Positions 35,876 to 43,807 of a stretch of DNA of 64,000 bases are shown piece after piece. The position numbers and the translations under genes were made by a program. Under the pieces are notes generated by a model that was given only the letters and a program-made list of their open reading frames with translations, was not told where the DNA came from and did not search any database. Each line of letters starts with the position of its first letter. The first letter of the stretch is position 1. This stretch comes from Anaerolineae bacterium (GTDB lineage Bacteria > Chloroflexota > Anaerolineae > Anaerolineales > Anaerolineaceae): contig JABUFD010000001.1 in the NCBI GenBank assembly GCA_013314735.1, positions 868,001 through 932,000 of the forward strand, in the 5' to 3' direction.

Positions 35876-36103
35876 ATGTTTGAAACTTACATTGATATCG
35901 CGCTTATTATAACTTCAATTGCCTTAATTCTTAGTGTTGTATTACAAAACAAAGGAATTGGCATGGGCGGCCTGACCGGTTCCGACGCAGGTGGCGTGAT
36001 CACAAAACGCCGTGGCATCGAGAAAACGCTGTTCTGGATTACCCTGGGTCTCAGTATATTGTTCTTTGTCTTGACCCTTGTTGCAGTAAAAATTGGCAGT
36101 TAA
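35876..36103 (+). CDS. secG: Preprotein translocase subunit SecG
   Basis: 75 residues, the expected size. Two membrane helices (about 4-24 and 51-72) flank the conserved loop VVLQNKGIGMGGLTGSDAGG, typical of SecG. It forms the SecYEG channel. AGGAGG lies ten bases before the ATG; longer in-frame extensions upstream would run into the promoter and are rejected. A terminator follows at 36144, so secG can be transcribed alone. Confidence 0.95.
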   Translation: MFETYIDIALIITSIALILSVVLQNKGIGMGGLTGSDAGGVITKRRGIEKTLFWITLGLSILFFVLTLVAVKIGS

Positions 36104-36143
36104 TAATACCCTGGGAGCAATTCCCGAATTGGAACTGTCTCTG

Positions 36144-36179
36144 AAAGAGCGGCCAGCTTTAAGAGCGGTCGCTCTTTTT
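36144..36179 (+). terminator. Rho-independent terminator of secG
   Basis: An 11-pair stem (AAAGAGCGGCC / GGTCGCTCTTT, one G-U pair) with a 12-base loop runs into a T tract, 41 bases after the stop codon. Confidence 0.88.
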
Positions 36180-36193
36180 ATCGAGAGAAGGAT

Positions 36194-37879
36194 ATGAAAA
36201 AATTCCGTTGGCAAATTATCATCATTTTCCTGACCGGCATTGTTGTGGGAATTTTGCTGCTTCTGGAGCAGCCACCGCAACCGGATTTGTCACAGAGTGA
36301 AGGCATCCAGCCCATTGTAGGCGGTGTGTATACTGAAGCTTTGGTTGGGAACCTGGAACGGCTCAACCCGTTACTAGATACATACAATTCACCGGATCGT
36401 GATATTGACCGGCTGATTTTTAGCGGGTTGATCAAGTATGACGACCGCGGCCTCCCAGAGGGTGATATGGCAGAATCGTGGGGGGTTTCGCAGGACGGTA
36501 CGCTTTACAACTTCTCGTTGAAGGAGAATATTTTCTGGCATGATGGGCAACCGTTTACAGCCAATGATGTTGTTTTCACGATATCCCTGTTAAAAAATGG
36601 CGGGATGACCATTCCGGCAGATATTCAGTCTTTCTGGCAGGATATTGATGTCACCGTTTTAAACGAAAGAAATTTGCAGTTCGAATTACCTGAACCCTTT
36701 TCACCCTTTTTGGATTACCTGACTGTTCGAATCCTGCCTGAGCATTTATTGGGAGGATTGACGTATGAAGAGATTGTGAATTCCTCGTTCAATTTACAGC
36801 CAGTGGGAACCGGCCCATATCAGTTTGCTTCGTTGGTTGTAGACCGCGACTGGATTACCGGGGTTGAGCTGGTGGCCAACGAGAATTATTATGACGGTTC
36901 TCCTTACATCGAGCGTGTCGTGTTCCTGTTTTACCCTGATGAGGCATCTGCATGGCAGGCATATCAGGATGGGATTGTGCAGGGCCTGGCGTCAATATCA
37001 CTGGATATTCTCGATGAAGCTTTGCTGGAACCAGATTTACGCTTATATTCTAGTCGGTATCCTGAATTCACAACAATTTTTATCAACCTTGACCAACCTA
37101 CTGCGCCTTACCTTTCTGACCTTAACCTGAGAAAAGCGTTGCTGATGGGGCTGAACCGCCAATCGATGGTGGATACCATCCTGGGAGGGCAGGCTGTGGT
37201 CACTGATTCTCCCATCCTACCCGGCACCTGGGCTTACTACCCGGTTGCTGACCCCATGGAGTATGACCCGCAAACCGCTGCAGATTTTCTGGATCGTTCC
37301 GGGTTTGGTTTGGCCGAACGCGAAACAGATAACGGTGAGGTAGATATCCTGCGCACTAAAGATGAGCAATTTATCAGTTTCACGCTTTTGCACCCGGACC
37401 AGGAACCCTATATCGCAATGGCTGAAAAAGTACGAGAAAATTGGGAAGCCTTGGGAATCGAAGTTATTCTGGAAGGTTTACCGTATGACATATTGGTTAA
37501 TGAACGGCTTGCGCAGCGGGATTACCAGGCTGCCTTAATCTCCATCAACCTGGCACGAACCCCTGATCCAGACCCGTACCCTTTTTGGAACCAGGTTCAG
37601 GCAGTCGGTGGGCAGAATTATTCCCAATGGAATCATCGAATGGCGAGTGAATACCTTGAGAAAGCCAGAGTAATCACTGATATTGGAGAACGCGAACGGC
37701 TTTACCATAATTTTCAGGTGGTTTATCAGCAGGAATTGCCTTCATTAATTCTCTTTTATCCCATTTACACTTATGGTGTAAGCGATGAAATTCAAGGGGT
37801 CCGCGTCGGTCCGTTGTTTGATTCAAGTGACCGCCTTTCAACTTTCACTTCGTGGTTTTTGCAGGCGGAATACCAATAA
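36194..37879 (+). CDS. Family 5 (peptide/nickel-type) ABC transporter substrate-binding protein, membrane-anchored
   Basis: 561 residues. The N-terminus is a membrane helix (about 7-24) without a lipobox Cys, so the protein is probably anchored by this helix. The family signature is present: LNPLLDTYNSPDRDIDRLIFSGLIKYD, then FSLKENIFWHDGQPFTANDVVFT (split here by nothing else), and C-terminal PDPYPFWNQ. It binds oligopeptides or similar ligands outside the cell. No permease or ATPase gene is adjacent, so it is an orphan binding protein. Its start is 15 bases after the secG terminator, leaving little room for a separate promoter; read-through may be its source of expression. Confidence 0.88.
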   Translation: MKKFRWQIIIIFLTGIVVGILLLLEQPPQPDLSQSEGIQPIVGGVYTEALVGNLERLNPLLDTYNSPDRDIDRLIFSGLIKYDDRGLPEGDMAESWGVSQDGTLYNFSLKENIFWHDGQPFTANDVVFTISLLKNGGMTIPADIQSFWQDIDVTVLNERNLQFELPEPFSPFLDYLTVRILPEHLLGGLTYEEIVNSSFNLQPVGTGPYQFASLVVDRDWITGVELVANENYYDGSPYIERVVFLFYPDEASAWQAYQDGIVQGLASISLDILDEALLEPDLRLYSSRYPEFTTIFINLDQPTAPYLSDLNLRKALLMGLNRQSMVDTILGGQAVVTDSPILPGTWAYYPVADPMEYDPQTAADFLDRSGFGLAERETDNGEVDILRTKDEQFISFTLLHPDQEPYIAMAEKVRENWEALGIEVILEGLPYDILVNERLAQRDYQAALISINLARTPDPDPYPFWNQVQAVGGQNYSQWNHRMASEYLEKARVITDIGERERLYHNFQVVYQQELPSLILFYPIYTYGVSDEIQGVRVGPLFDSSDRLSTFTSWFLQAEYQ

Positions 37880-37955
37880 TTGCAAAAATCATAACACGGC
37901 GCTGGACCTAGTCCAGTGACGCAAGTGGTTCATATCAATTCGATACAGGTAGATA

Positions 37956-38669
37956 ATGATTGGTAGCATTGTGAATTTCTTTGCTGTAATTGTAGGGGGC
38001 GGTTTGGGCTTGATGCTGGGTAACCGGTTAGAGCAACGGGTGCAAAATTCAGTGATGACTGGCCTGGGTTTGTTTACGATGCTGTTGGGCACGATGAATT
38101 TTTTTGAAACTCAAAACGTACTGGTTGTGTTGGGCGCTCTCCTTGCCGGGACATTATTAGGCGAGTGGCTGCATATCGAAGAGGGATTGGCCAGGATTGG
38201 CGCATGGTTGCAGAAGAAGTTTGTTCCCAGGGCGGAAGACGATGCACATTCCAGCCGGTTTATCGAGGGATTTGTTGTCGCTTCCCTCTTGTTTTGCGTC
38301 GGCCCGATGGCGATCATGGGCTCGATCCAGGATGGTCTGAGCGGTGATTCGACAACGTTGTTAGTTAAATCGATTCTCGATGCTTTTGCGGCGATGGCAT
38401 TTGCTTCAACACTTGGAATTGGTGTGCTTTTCTCCGCTGTTATTGTGCTGGTATACCAGGGGGCGATCAGCCTGTTGGCTGTGCAAATGCAAAATTTGAT
38501 CACTCCATTGATGATGATCGAGTTAAACGCTGTCGGGGGTGTGCTTCTGGTAGGTATTGCAATTCATTCTTTGCTGCAAATTAAAAAGATCCGAATGGGG
38601 AGCTTTCTGCCAGCATTGTTTCTTGCGCCTTTAATACAATGGGTTATCTCTGCCTTACCCCTGGGGTAA
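37956..38669 (+). CDS. DUF554-family membrane protein
   Basis: 237 residues with about seven hydrophobic helices. N-terminal MIGSIVNFFAVIVGGGLGLMLG and FCVGPMAIMGSIQDGLSGD near residue 110 are hallmarks of the DUF554 (YqgA-type) family of unknown function. AGGT lies before the ATG. It converges on the GNAT gene, and the two reading frames overlap tail to tail by 15 bases. Confidence 0.9.
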   Translation: MIGSIVNFFAVIVGGGLGLMLGNRLEQRVQNSVMTGLGLFTMLLGTMNFFETQNVLVVLGALLAGTLLGEWLHIEEGLARIGAWLQKKFVPRAEDDAHSSRFIEGFVVASLLFCVGPMAIMGSIQDGLSGDSTTLLVKSILDAFAAMAFASTLGIGVLFSAVIVLVYQGAISLLAVQMQNLITPLMMIELNAVGGVLLVGIAIHSLLQIKKIRMGSFLPALFLAPLIQWVISALPLG

Positions 38670-39575
38670 ATCCAAATTCGTACTCGCTTCAGTGGTGGTT
38701 GAAGGACATGGCGTGAGGGTGTTCTCGTCTGTGTGTGAGAGGACAGGAAATGTTTCACCAGTAAGCGAAAACCCGTTACGGTGATACAAAGAGATTGATG
38801 CAAGATTGTCCGCCTGTGTGTTTACCGATAAGCCCCAAACTTTCTTTGCGATATAATGATGCTCAATATGCATTAACAGGAGTGAGCCCAGGCCGGTTCG
38901 GCGGTACTGTGGGTGAACAGCCAGGCGGGATATGTGAGCGGTATACTGGTTTTGTGAACTTAACTGGTAAGCGATCATTTTTTTACCGTCAAATATTCCT
39001 GTCCGGTAATCTGTTTGATCAATTGCATACCGAATTTCGTTCCCGCACAATTGCCAGGGCGGTGAGAAACAAATTTGGTCCAGTTTTGCAACCGAAGAAG
39101 CATCCACAGAGGTAATGTCCGATAGTTTGAGGTCACCTATAATAGGCGGAATTGTCGGTACTGATTGAGTTTGCAGGCGTTTCTCAAGAGTAACTATAGA
39201 TTGCGCCTGGGTAAAATGGCAGTGTTTCAACAGTTGTTCGTACCAATCCCAAAAGCAAACCGTATACACACTTTGCCTTGTTCCCCGTAGATGCACCTGC
39301 CCAAGGGAGAAATCCAGGAGCTGGGCACCAATAGAGAGCGGATCTCCCCCCTTGTGAACCGCGCATAGCCTGACCCATGTGTTTCCAGCTGGGTCATAGG
39401 GGATACAGATTGCTCCCATTAATTTCCCTTTTTCACGGAGGAAGGCAACACTCCCCTCAGCAATTCTTTCAGCGATTCCACTCCAATCCAGATGGCGGTG
39501 ATTCAATGACTCCTTGTCCAGGAATCGCTGAAGCTCAATAATTTCGGTATCGTTGGCAATGGTGAAAGTTCCCAT
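38655..39575 (-). CDS. GNAT-family N-acetyltransferase with two GNAT-like halves
   Basis: About 306 residues (a TTG at 39584 would add three). The C-terminal half holds the acetyl-CoA site: RLAVHPQYRRTGLGSLLL (R/QxxGxG/A) and NLASISLYHRNGF. The N-terminal half has a degenerate GNAT pattern without the pyrophosphate loop. Substrate unknown. It is the last gene of the long minus-strand train, 12 bases after the TPR gene, with no good ribosome site of its own, so translational coupling is likely. Confidence 0.82.
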   Translation of the reverse strand: MGTFTIANDTEIIELQRFLDKESLNHRHLDWSGIAERIAEGSVAFLREKGKLMGAICIPYDPAGNTWVRLCAVHKGGDPLSIGAQLLDFSLGQVHLRGTRQSVYTVCFWDWYEQLLKHCHFTQAQSIVTLEKRLQTQSVPTIPPIIGDLKLSDITSVDASSVAKLDQICFSPPWQLCGNEIRYAIDQTDYRTGIFDGKKMIAYQLSSQNQYTAHISRLAVHPQYRRTGLGSLLLMHIEHHYIAKKVWGLSVNTQADNLASISLYHRNGFSLTGETFPVLSHTDENTLTPCPSTTTEASTNLDLPQG

Positions 39576-39587
39576 CCTTAACAAATG

Positions 39588-40118
39588 TCAGACACCAAAG
39601 CCGAATTTGAGCATAGACCGAATGAATTTGTCGAAGATGGATGGGTGAGGTTTCGATTCAATTGCTTTGATGTAAGCCCAAACAGCCGGTTTAATCCTGA
39701 AAAGTCTCATGTTAATTAAAGCGCTTGCTCTCAAGCAGTGGTAATATTCATCCGGGTAATTGACCGTATTGATATTGGTAACCGCTTGTTGGTAGAGATC
39801 CAGAGCCAGGCGATATTCCTTCTGGAATTCATGGACAGCAGCCAAATTCCCCTGTGTCAACCCAATTTGGTCCTGGTTCTTGACTTTCAGGAAATAATCC
39901 AGAACAGCATTTAAAGTCGCCATAGCCTGTTGGGGATTGCCAGCAAAAAGCATGCAGACAGCATAATCGCGTTGGGTGATCTGGTATTCGACGGCATCCA
40001 TTGTGTCACCATGAGTGTGTAAGAGACTGGAGAACAAATGTTCAGCCCTGGCATACTCTTTTTGTGCAAAGGCATGGAGAGCTGTGTTGCGCAGTTGTTC
40101 GACCGTGTGCGTTTCCAT
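39588..40118 (-). CDS. TPR-repeat protein
   Basis: 176 residues from the ATG at 40118, four bases after the stop of the HTH gene. It contains three to four tetratricopeptide-like helical pairs: AFAQKEYARAEHLFSSLL, YAVCMLFAGNPQQAMATL, LAAVHEFQKEYRLALDLYQQA. Such repeats mediate protein contacts. Position next to a double-HTH regulator and a two-component system suggests a regulatory partner, perhaps comparable to TPR proteins that bind XRE-type regulators. Confidence 0.75.
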   Translation of the reverse strand: METHTVEQLRNTALHAFAQKEYARAEHLFSSLLHTHGDTMDAVEYQITQRDYAVCMLFAGNPQQAMATLNAVLDYFLKVKNQDQIGLTQGNLAAVHEFQKEYRLALDLYQQAVTNINTVNYPDEYYHCLRASALINMRLFRIKPAVWAYIKAIESKPHPSIFDKFIRSMLKFGFGV

Positions 40119-40122
40119 ATAC

Positions 40123-40842
40123 CTAGAAGGTGATTTCCAGGATGCCCTCGGCAATCGCCCTTAATTTCTCAGCTGACATCGAGCTGAGGTGCATAGCAAG
40201 GCGTAAATAGGGCTCGTTACTAGGGTTTTTAATAAACTGTTGGACTTCATCGGGAATGGATTTCAGTATGTTTTGCATTTCCTGGGATTTGTTCCAACGA
40301 CCAAGCTTTCCTTTCTGCGCGTAAAAATCTTTCATTCGAAGATCCAACACATAAACGATTTGCTCCAGTACCGGCAGTGGAATTGATGCCTCTCCAGATT
40401 CCAGTTTTAAGATCGATTCGGTATCCTGTCCAATTTTTGTAGCCAATTCTTCCGGTGATAACCCTTTTTCCAGTCGGCGTAGTTTAATCTTTGCTGCTAT
40501 TGTTTTGGTTCGAAGGTTAAGAGCTTGATAGTATTTTGTTTCATCGCCAAAATCGTTACCTGCGCCGTCGATTTGATCAGAGAAGAATTGTTCTATGGGC
40601 TGGTTGAGGGAAAAAGCCAAAAGTTCCAGTTGTGGAAGGCTGATGGGATACTCGCCATTTTCTATTGCCAGGTATGATTTATGATCCAGAAACAGAATAT
40701 CTGCGCATTGGTTCGAGGTCTTTCCTGCCTGTTCTCTGGCATGTTTGAGCTGTATCCCCAATTTCTTCTGGTGAATTTCCCGTAATTTTGCAAACTTCAT
40801 GTCATTTTTCATTTGCTTCAACCTTTCGATGGTACGGATCAT
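40123..40842 (-). CDS. Transcriptional regulator with two XRE-type helix-turn-helix domains
   Basis: 239 residues; the ATG overlaps the stop of the response regulator (ATGA). The first HTH (about 27-80) includes LKHAREQAGKTSNQCADIL and YLAIENGEYPISLPQLELLA. The second (about 112-170) includes IKLRRLEKGLSPEELATKIG and ILKLESGEASIPLPVLEQI. The C-terminal 60 residues are helical (MQNILKSIPDEVQQFI) and may oligomerise or bind the TPR protein. DNA target unknown. Confidence 0.88.
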   Translation of the reverse strand: MIRTIERLKQMKNDMKFAKLREIHQKKLGIQLKHAREQAGKTSNQCADILFLDHKSYLAIENGEYPISLPQLELLAFSLNQPIEQFFSDQIDGAGNDFGDETKYYQALNLRTKTIAAKIKLRRLEKGLSPEELATKIGQDTESILKLESGEASIPLPVLEQIVYVLDLRMKDFYAQKGKLGRWNKSQEMQNILKSIPDEVQQFIKNPSNEPYLRLAMHLSSMSAEKLRAIAEGILEITF

Positions 40843-41546
40843 GCGTAACTTTCTTGAGTGAGGTCGGGCATTATATACCCGATTCCGGGCCGTGTTACGA
40901 TGTGAACGGGAGATTGGGTATTGTCCTCCAATTTTTGCCGTAAACGGGCGATACTTACCCAGAGGATTTCCTTCTCATCCTGGTAGTGACTGCCCCAAAC
41001 CGACACCAGTAATTTTTCTGCTGTGAGAATATGTCCGACGTTGTTGGCAAATTGAATCAGCAACTTGTACTCCGTAGATGAGAGGTTGACAGGTTTACTT
41101 TCTTTCCAAACCTCGGCCCTGGCGAAATCGATTTTTAAATCACCATGGGTAAAAAAGCGGTTGGGTATTACCTGGTCTGCCGATGTGGATCGGCGCAGGA
41201 CTGCTCGAACCCGTGCGGTTAATTCCTGGGCAGAAAATGGTTTGCTGATGTAATCATCCGCACCCAGGTTCAGTCCTTTTACACGATCAATTTCATTTGA
41301 CAGCGCGGTGAGGAAGATGATTGGAACATTCGAGAATTGGCGGATACGTTTGCAGGCGGTTAAACCATCCATCACCGGCATGATCACATCCAGAAGGATT
41401 AAATCCGGTTGGCGGGAATCCAAAACGTCAAGAGATTGCTGTCCATCTGCAGCTTCCAGGACTTCATACCCATCTGCTTGAAGATTGATTCTGATGAGAT
41501 CCCGGTAATGCTTTTCATCATCCACGACCAAAATTAATTGTGCCAT
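40839..41546 (-). CDS. OmpR-family response regulator
   Basis: 235 residues from the ATG at 41546 (GAGG upstream). Receiver domain: acidic pair VVDDEKHYRDL, phosphorylated Asp in LILLDVIMPVMDG, Thr in FLTALSNE and Lys in YISKPF. C-terminal winged helix of OmpR/PhoB type (VNLSSTEYKLLIQFANN, ILWVSIARLRQKL, HIVTRPGIGYIM). It should be phosphorylated by one or both of the histidine kinases encoded just upstream. Confidence 0.94.
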   Translation of the reverse strand: MAQLILVVDDEKHYRDLIRINLQADGYEVLEAADGQQSLDVLDSRQPDLILLDVIMPVMDGLTACKRIRQFSNVPIIFLTALSNEIDRVKGLNLGADDYISKPFSAQELTARVRAVLRRSTSADQVIPNRFFTHGDLKIDFARAEVWKESKPVNLSSTEYKLLIQFANNVGHILTAEKLLVSVWGSHYQDEKEILWVSIARLRQKLEDNTQSPVHIVTRPGIGYIMPDLTQESYA

Positions 41547-41548
41547 AC

Positions 41549-42760
41549 TCAACCTCTTTCTTTCATCAACTTCTGGGTTGGCGCTTTGGGGATGAATATT
41601 GAGAACGTGGTACCTTCACCCGGTGTTGATGAAACCTGGATGCTTCCCTGGTGGCGCTCGATGATCTGCTTCGAAATATACAAACCCAGTCCAACACCAT
41701 GGTTTCCGGGTGAAAATTCTGGGGTTCGGGAGAATCGTTCGAAGATTGTATTTAGACGTTCAACAGGGATCCCTTCACCCCGGTCTTCAACTTCGATCCA
41801 AAAACCGTTGTTTTCTTTCCTTATTTTAAACCAGATTTCCAAACTTTTTGCATGTTTCCATGCATTCTCTACCAGATTCAGAATGGCCTGGGTTAACTTT
41901 TTTTGATCCGCGAAGATAAATGCAGGCCTGTCCTGCGCAAAGATGTGTACATCCATTTCAGGGTGGCGAATTTCATTACTGCTCTTCACCTGCTCGAGGA
42001 TGACATACAGGTCGACATTTTCATATTTTAACTCGTAGGTGCCACTCTGCAAGCGGGAAGTCTCAAGCAGGTTTGTGATCATCCCTTCGAGGTGGTCGGT
42101 TTCTGTGTTGATTACTTCAAGGAATTGCTTTTGAACCTGCACCTCCCACTGTACATCATCGCGGAGCAAGGTGGTCACATACCCTTTGATGCAGCCCAAC
42201 GGGTTTCTTAAATCATGGGTGATGCCTGATATGAAATTGTATTGTGATAGGCGTTCATTCTGAATTGAGTTCAGTTCATTTTCGATATATTCATAGATTG
42301 AAGCGCGGATTTTGGTGTTGGTGATGGAAAAAATCAACTGAAAAAGTTGCTTTTCGACTGGCGAGAAATGTGAACCTTTTCTGGTATATACCATGCCGAT
42401 TTCTGTGCGAGAGACTCGTTCGGCAATTGCATATTCGTAATAGTCGTTACCACCAACCTTTTCTATCGTGTCACCATCAATTCTGGATTCTTTGTCCACC
42501 AGAACCTGCAACCTTCTGAGTTGCTGATAAGCGCGTTCTTTGCATTCACTGTCCTCCCCAAAACAGATGTTAATTTCCTCATCCAGGTGGTAATTCGCAA
42601 AATTTACCAGCCAAATATCGAGATTGAAAAGTACCTGGATGCGATGCCAAAACCTGGCATAGTCCTCTTCAGTATTGTTCAATTGATTGAGAAATTGTAA
42701 CAATTCCAATATGTTATCGGTGTGTAATTTGGCCTGGCCTTCCTGTTGAGCATCCATCAT
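41549..42760 (-). CDS. Soluble sensor histidine kinase with N-terminal GAF-like region
   Basis: 403 residues, no membrane helix. The first 150 residues look like a GAF-type sensory domain. The dimerisation helix has the phospho-acceptor His182 in FISGITHDLRNPLG. The ATPase part shows LVENAWKHAK (N box), VEDRGEGIPVERL (G1) and NHGVGLGLYISKQII (G2). It starts three bases after the stop of the second kinase and overlaps the regulator's alternative start, so these genes are a unit. The signal is presumably cytoplasmic. Confidence 0.92.
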   Translation of the reverse strand: MMDAQQEGQAKLHTDNILELLQFLNQLNNTEEDYARFWHRIQVLFNLDIWLVNFANYHLDEEINICFGEDSECKERAYQQLRRLQVLVDKESRIDGDTIEKVGGNDYYEYAIAERVSRTEIGMVYTRKGSHFSPVEKQLFQLIFSITNTKIRASIYEYIENELNSIQNERLSQYNFISGITHDLRNPLGCIKGYVTTLLRDDVQWEVQVQKQFLEVINTETDHLEGMITNLLETSRLQSGTYELKYENVDLYVILEQVKSSNEIRHPEMDVHIFAQDRPAFIFADQKKLTQAILNLVENAWKHAKSLEIWFKIRKENNGFWIEVEDRGEGIPVERLNTIFERFSRTPEFSPGNHGVGLGLYISKQIIERHQGSIQVSSTPGEGTTFSIFIPKAPTQKLMKERG

Positions 42761-42763
42761 ATG

Positions 42764-43807
42764 TCAATCCAATTCACTCACCTTCAGACGAAAGCGAAAC
42801 TCTGAACCTTTATTGACTTCAGAACGAACCTCTATTCGAGAGTTATGTGCTTCAAGAATTTCTTTTGAGATTGTCAAACCGATACCTGTACCACCAGCCT
42901 TGCGGGTGGTAGAGCCATCCAGTTGATGGAATGCCTCAAAAATTTCATTGAAACTTTCCTTGGGGATACCAATTCCTGTATCAGTAACAGAAAATTCAAC
43001 ACTGTCCTTGATCTGTCGTGTCTTGATCATGACATAGCCATTCTCCGGTGTAAATTTTATGGCATTATTAATTAATTGCCTGAGCACCCAGAGAATCTTG
43101 TCACGATCAGCAATGACATTTGGCGTTGTTTCTTCGCACTTCATCAACAAGTGTATCTTTTTCTCAATGGCATATTTCCGATTGTTTCGTATTGCTTTGT
43201 TACATAATTCAAATGGTGCAATGGGTGTCGGTTGAATGATCAATTCATCGTTTTCGATCTCGGTAAATCCAATCAAGTCGTTGATCAGTTCCTCCAGGCG
43301 GTTTGCAGCATTTTTCATCGCATCGAGGGCTTCAGATTGATCGTTTGTTAACGCACCAAAAGTGCCGTCAAGCAGCAAGTAGGTATAGCCCAGAATATGG
43401 GTCATCGGGGTGCGCAATTCATGTGATATATTCGAAATAAATTCCCGTTTATTGGCATTTAACTCATTGATCTTTTTGATCGCACTTTCCAGTTCTTTTG
43501 TCCGTTCCAGCACTCTTTTTTCCAATTGCTGGTTTGTCGCTTCCAGGGCGTCTTTTAATTTGATAATCAGATCTGTTATGGCAATATCAAGCTCGTCCTG
43601 GGAGATATAACCTTGCTCCAACAGAATTTGACCAACAAGGGGAGGTTGGAGATTGGTGAAATCTCGTTTAAACTCTCTCTGGATTGTTAACGCTGTCCTT
43701 AATTGTGCAGGTGTGATCATACCTAATTCCACCAGGTAGTCACCGATTTTTGGAACCAGAATTTCTGGTGTCCGTGTTGAGGTGTGGTGCGTATTTACTT
43801 TTTCCAT
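42764..43807 (-). CDS. Soluble histidine kinase with duplicated MshEN/PilB-N-like N-terminal motif
   Basis: 347 residues from the ATG at 43807, which overlaps the end of the amidohydrolase gene. The N-terminus has two copies of a short motif: IGDYLVELGMITPAQLRTAL and VGQILLEQGYISQDELDIAI (residues about 21-40 and 58-77). This is the pattern of the N-terminal domain of type II secretion/pilus ATPases, where some members bind cyclic-di-GMP. A coiled coil (about 85-120) leads to the phospho-acceptor His129 in ISNISHELRTPM. The ATPase end has VTDTGIGIPKESF and GGTGIGLTISKEIL. No membrane segment. Confidence 0.9.
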   Translation of the reverse strand: MEKVNTHHTSTRTPEILVPKIGDYLVELGMITPAQLRTALTIQREFKRDFTNLQPPLVGQILLEQGYISQDELDIAITDLIIKLKDALEATNQQLEKRVLERTKELESAIKKINELNANKREFISNISHELRTPMTHILGYTYLLLDGTFGALTNDQSEALDAMKNAANRLEELINDLIGFTEIENDELIIQPTPIAPFELCNKAIRNNRKYAIEKKIHLLMKCEETTPNVIADRDKILWVLRQLINNAIKFTPENGYVMIKTRQIKDSVEFSVTDTGIGIPKESFNEIFEAFHQLDGSTTRKAGGTGIGLTISKEILEAHNSRIEVRSEVNKGSEFRFRLKVSELD

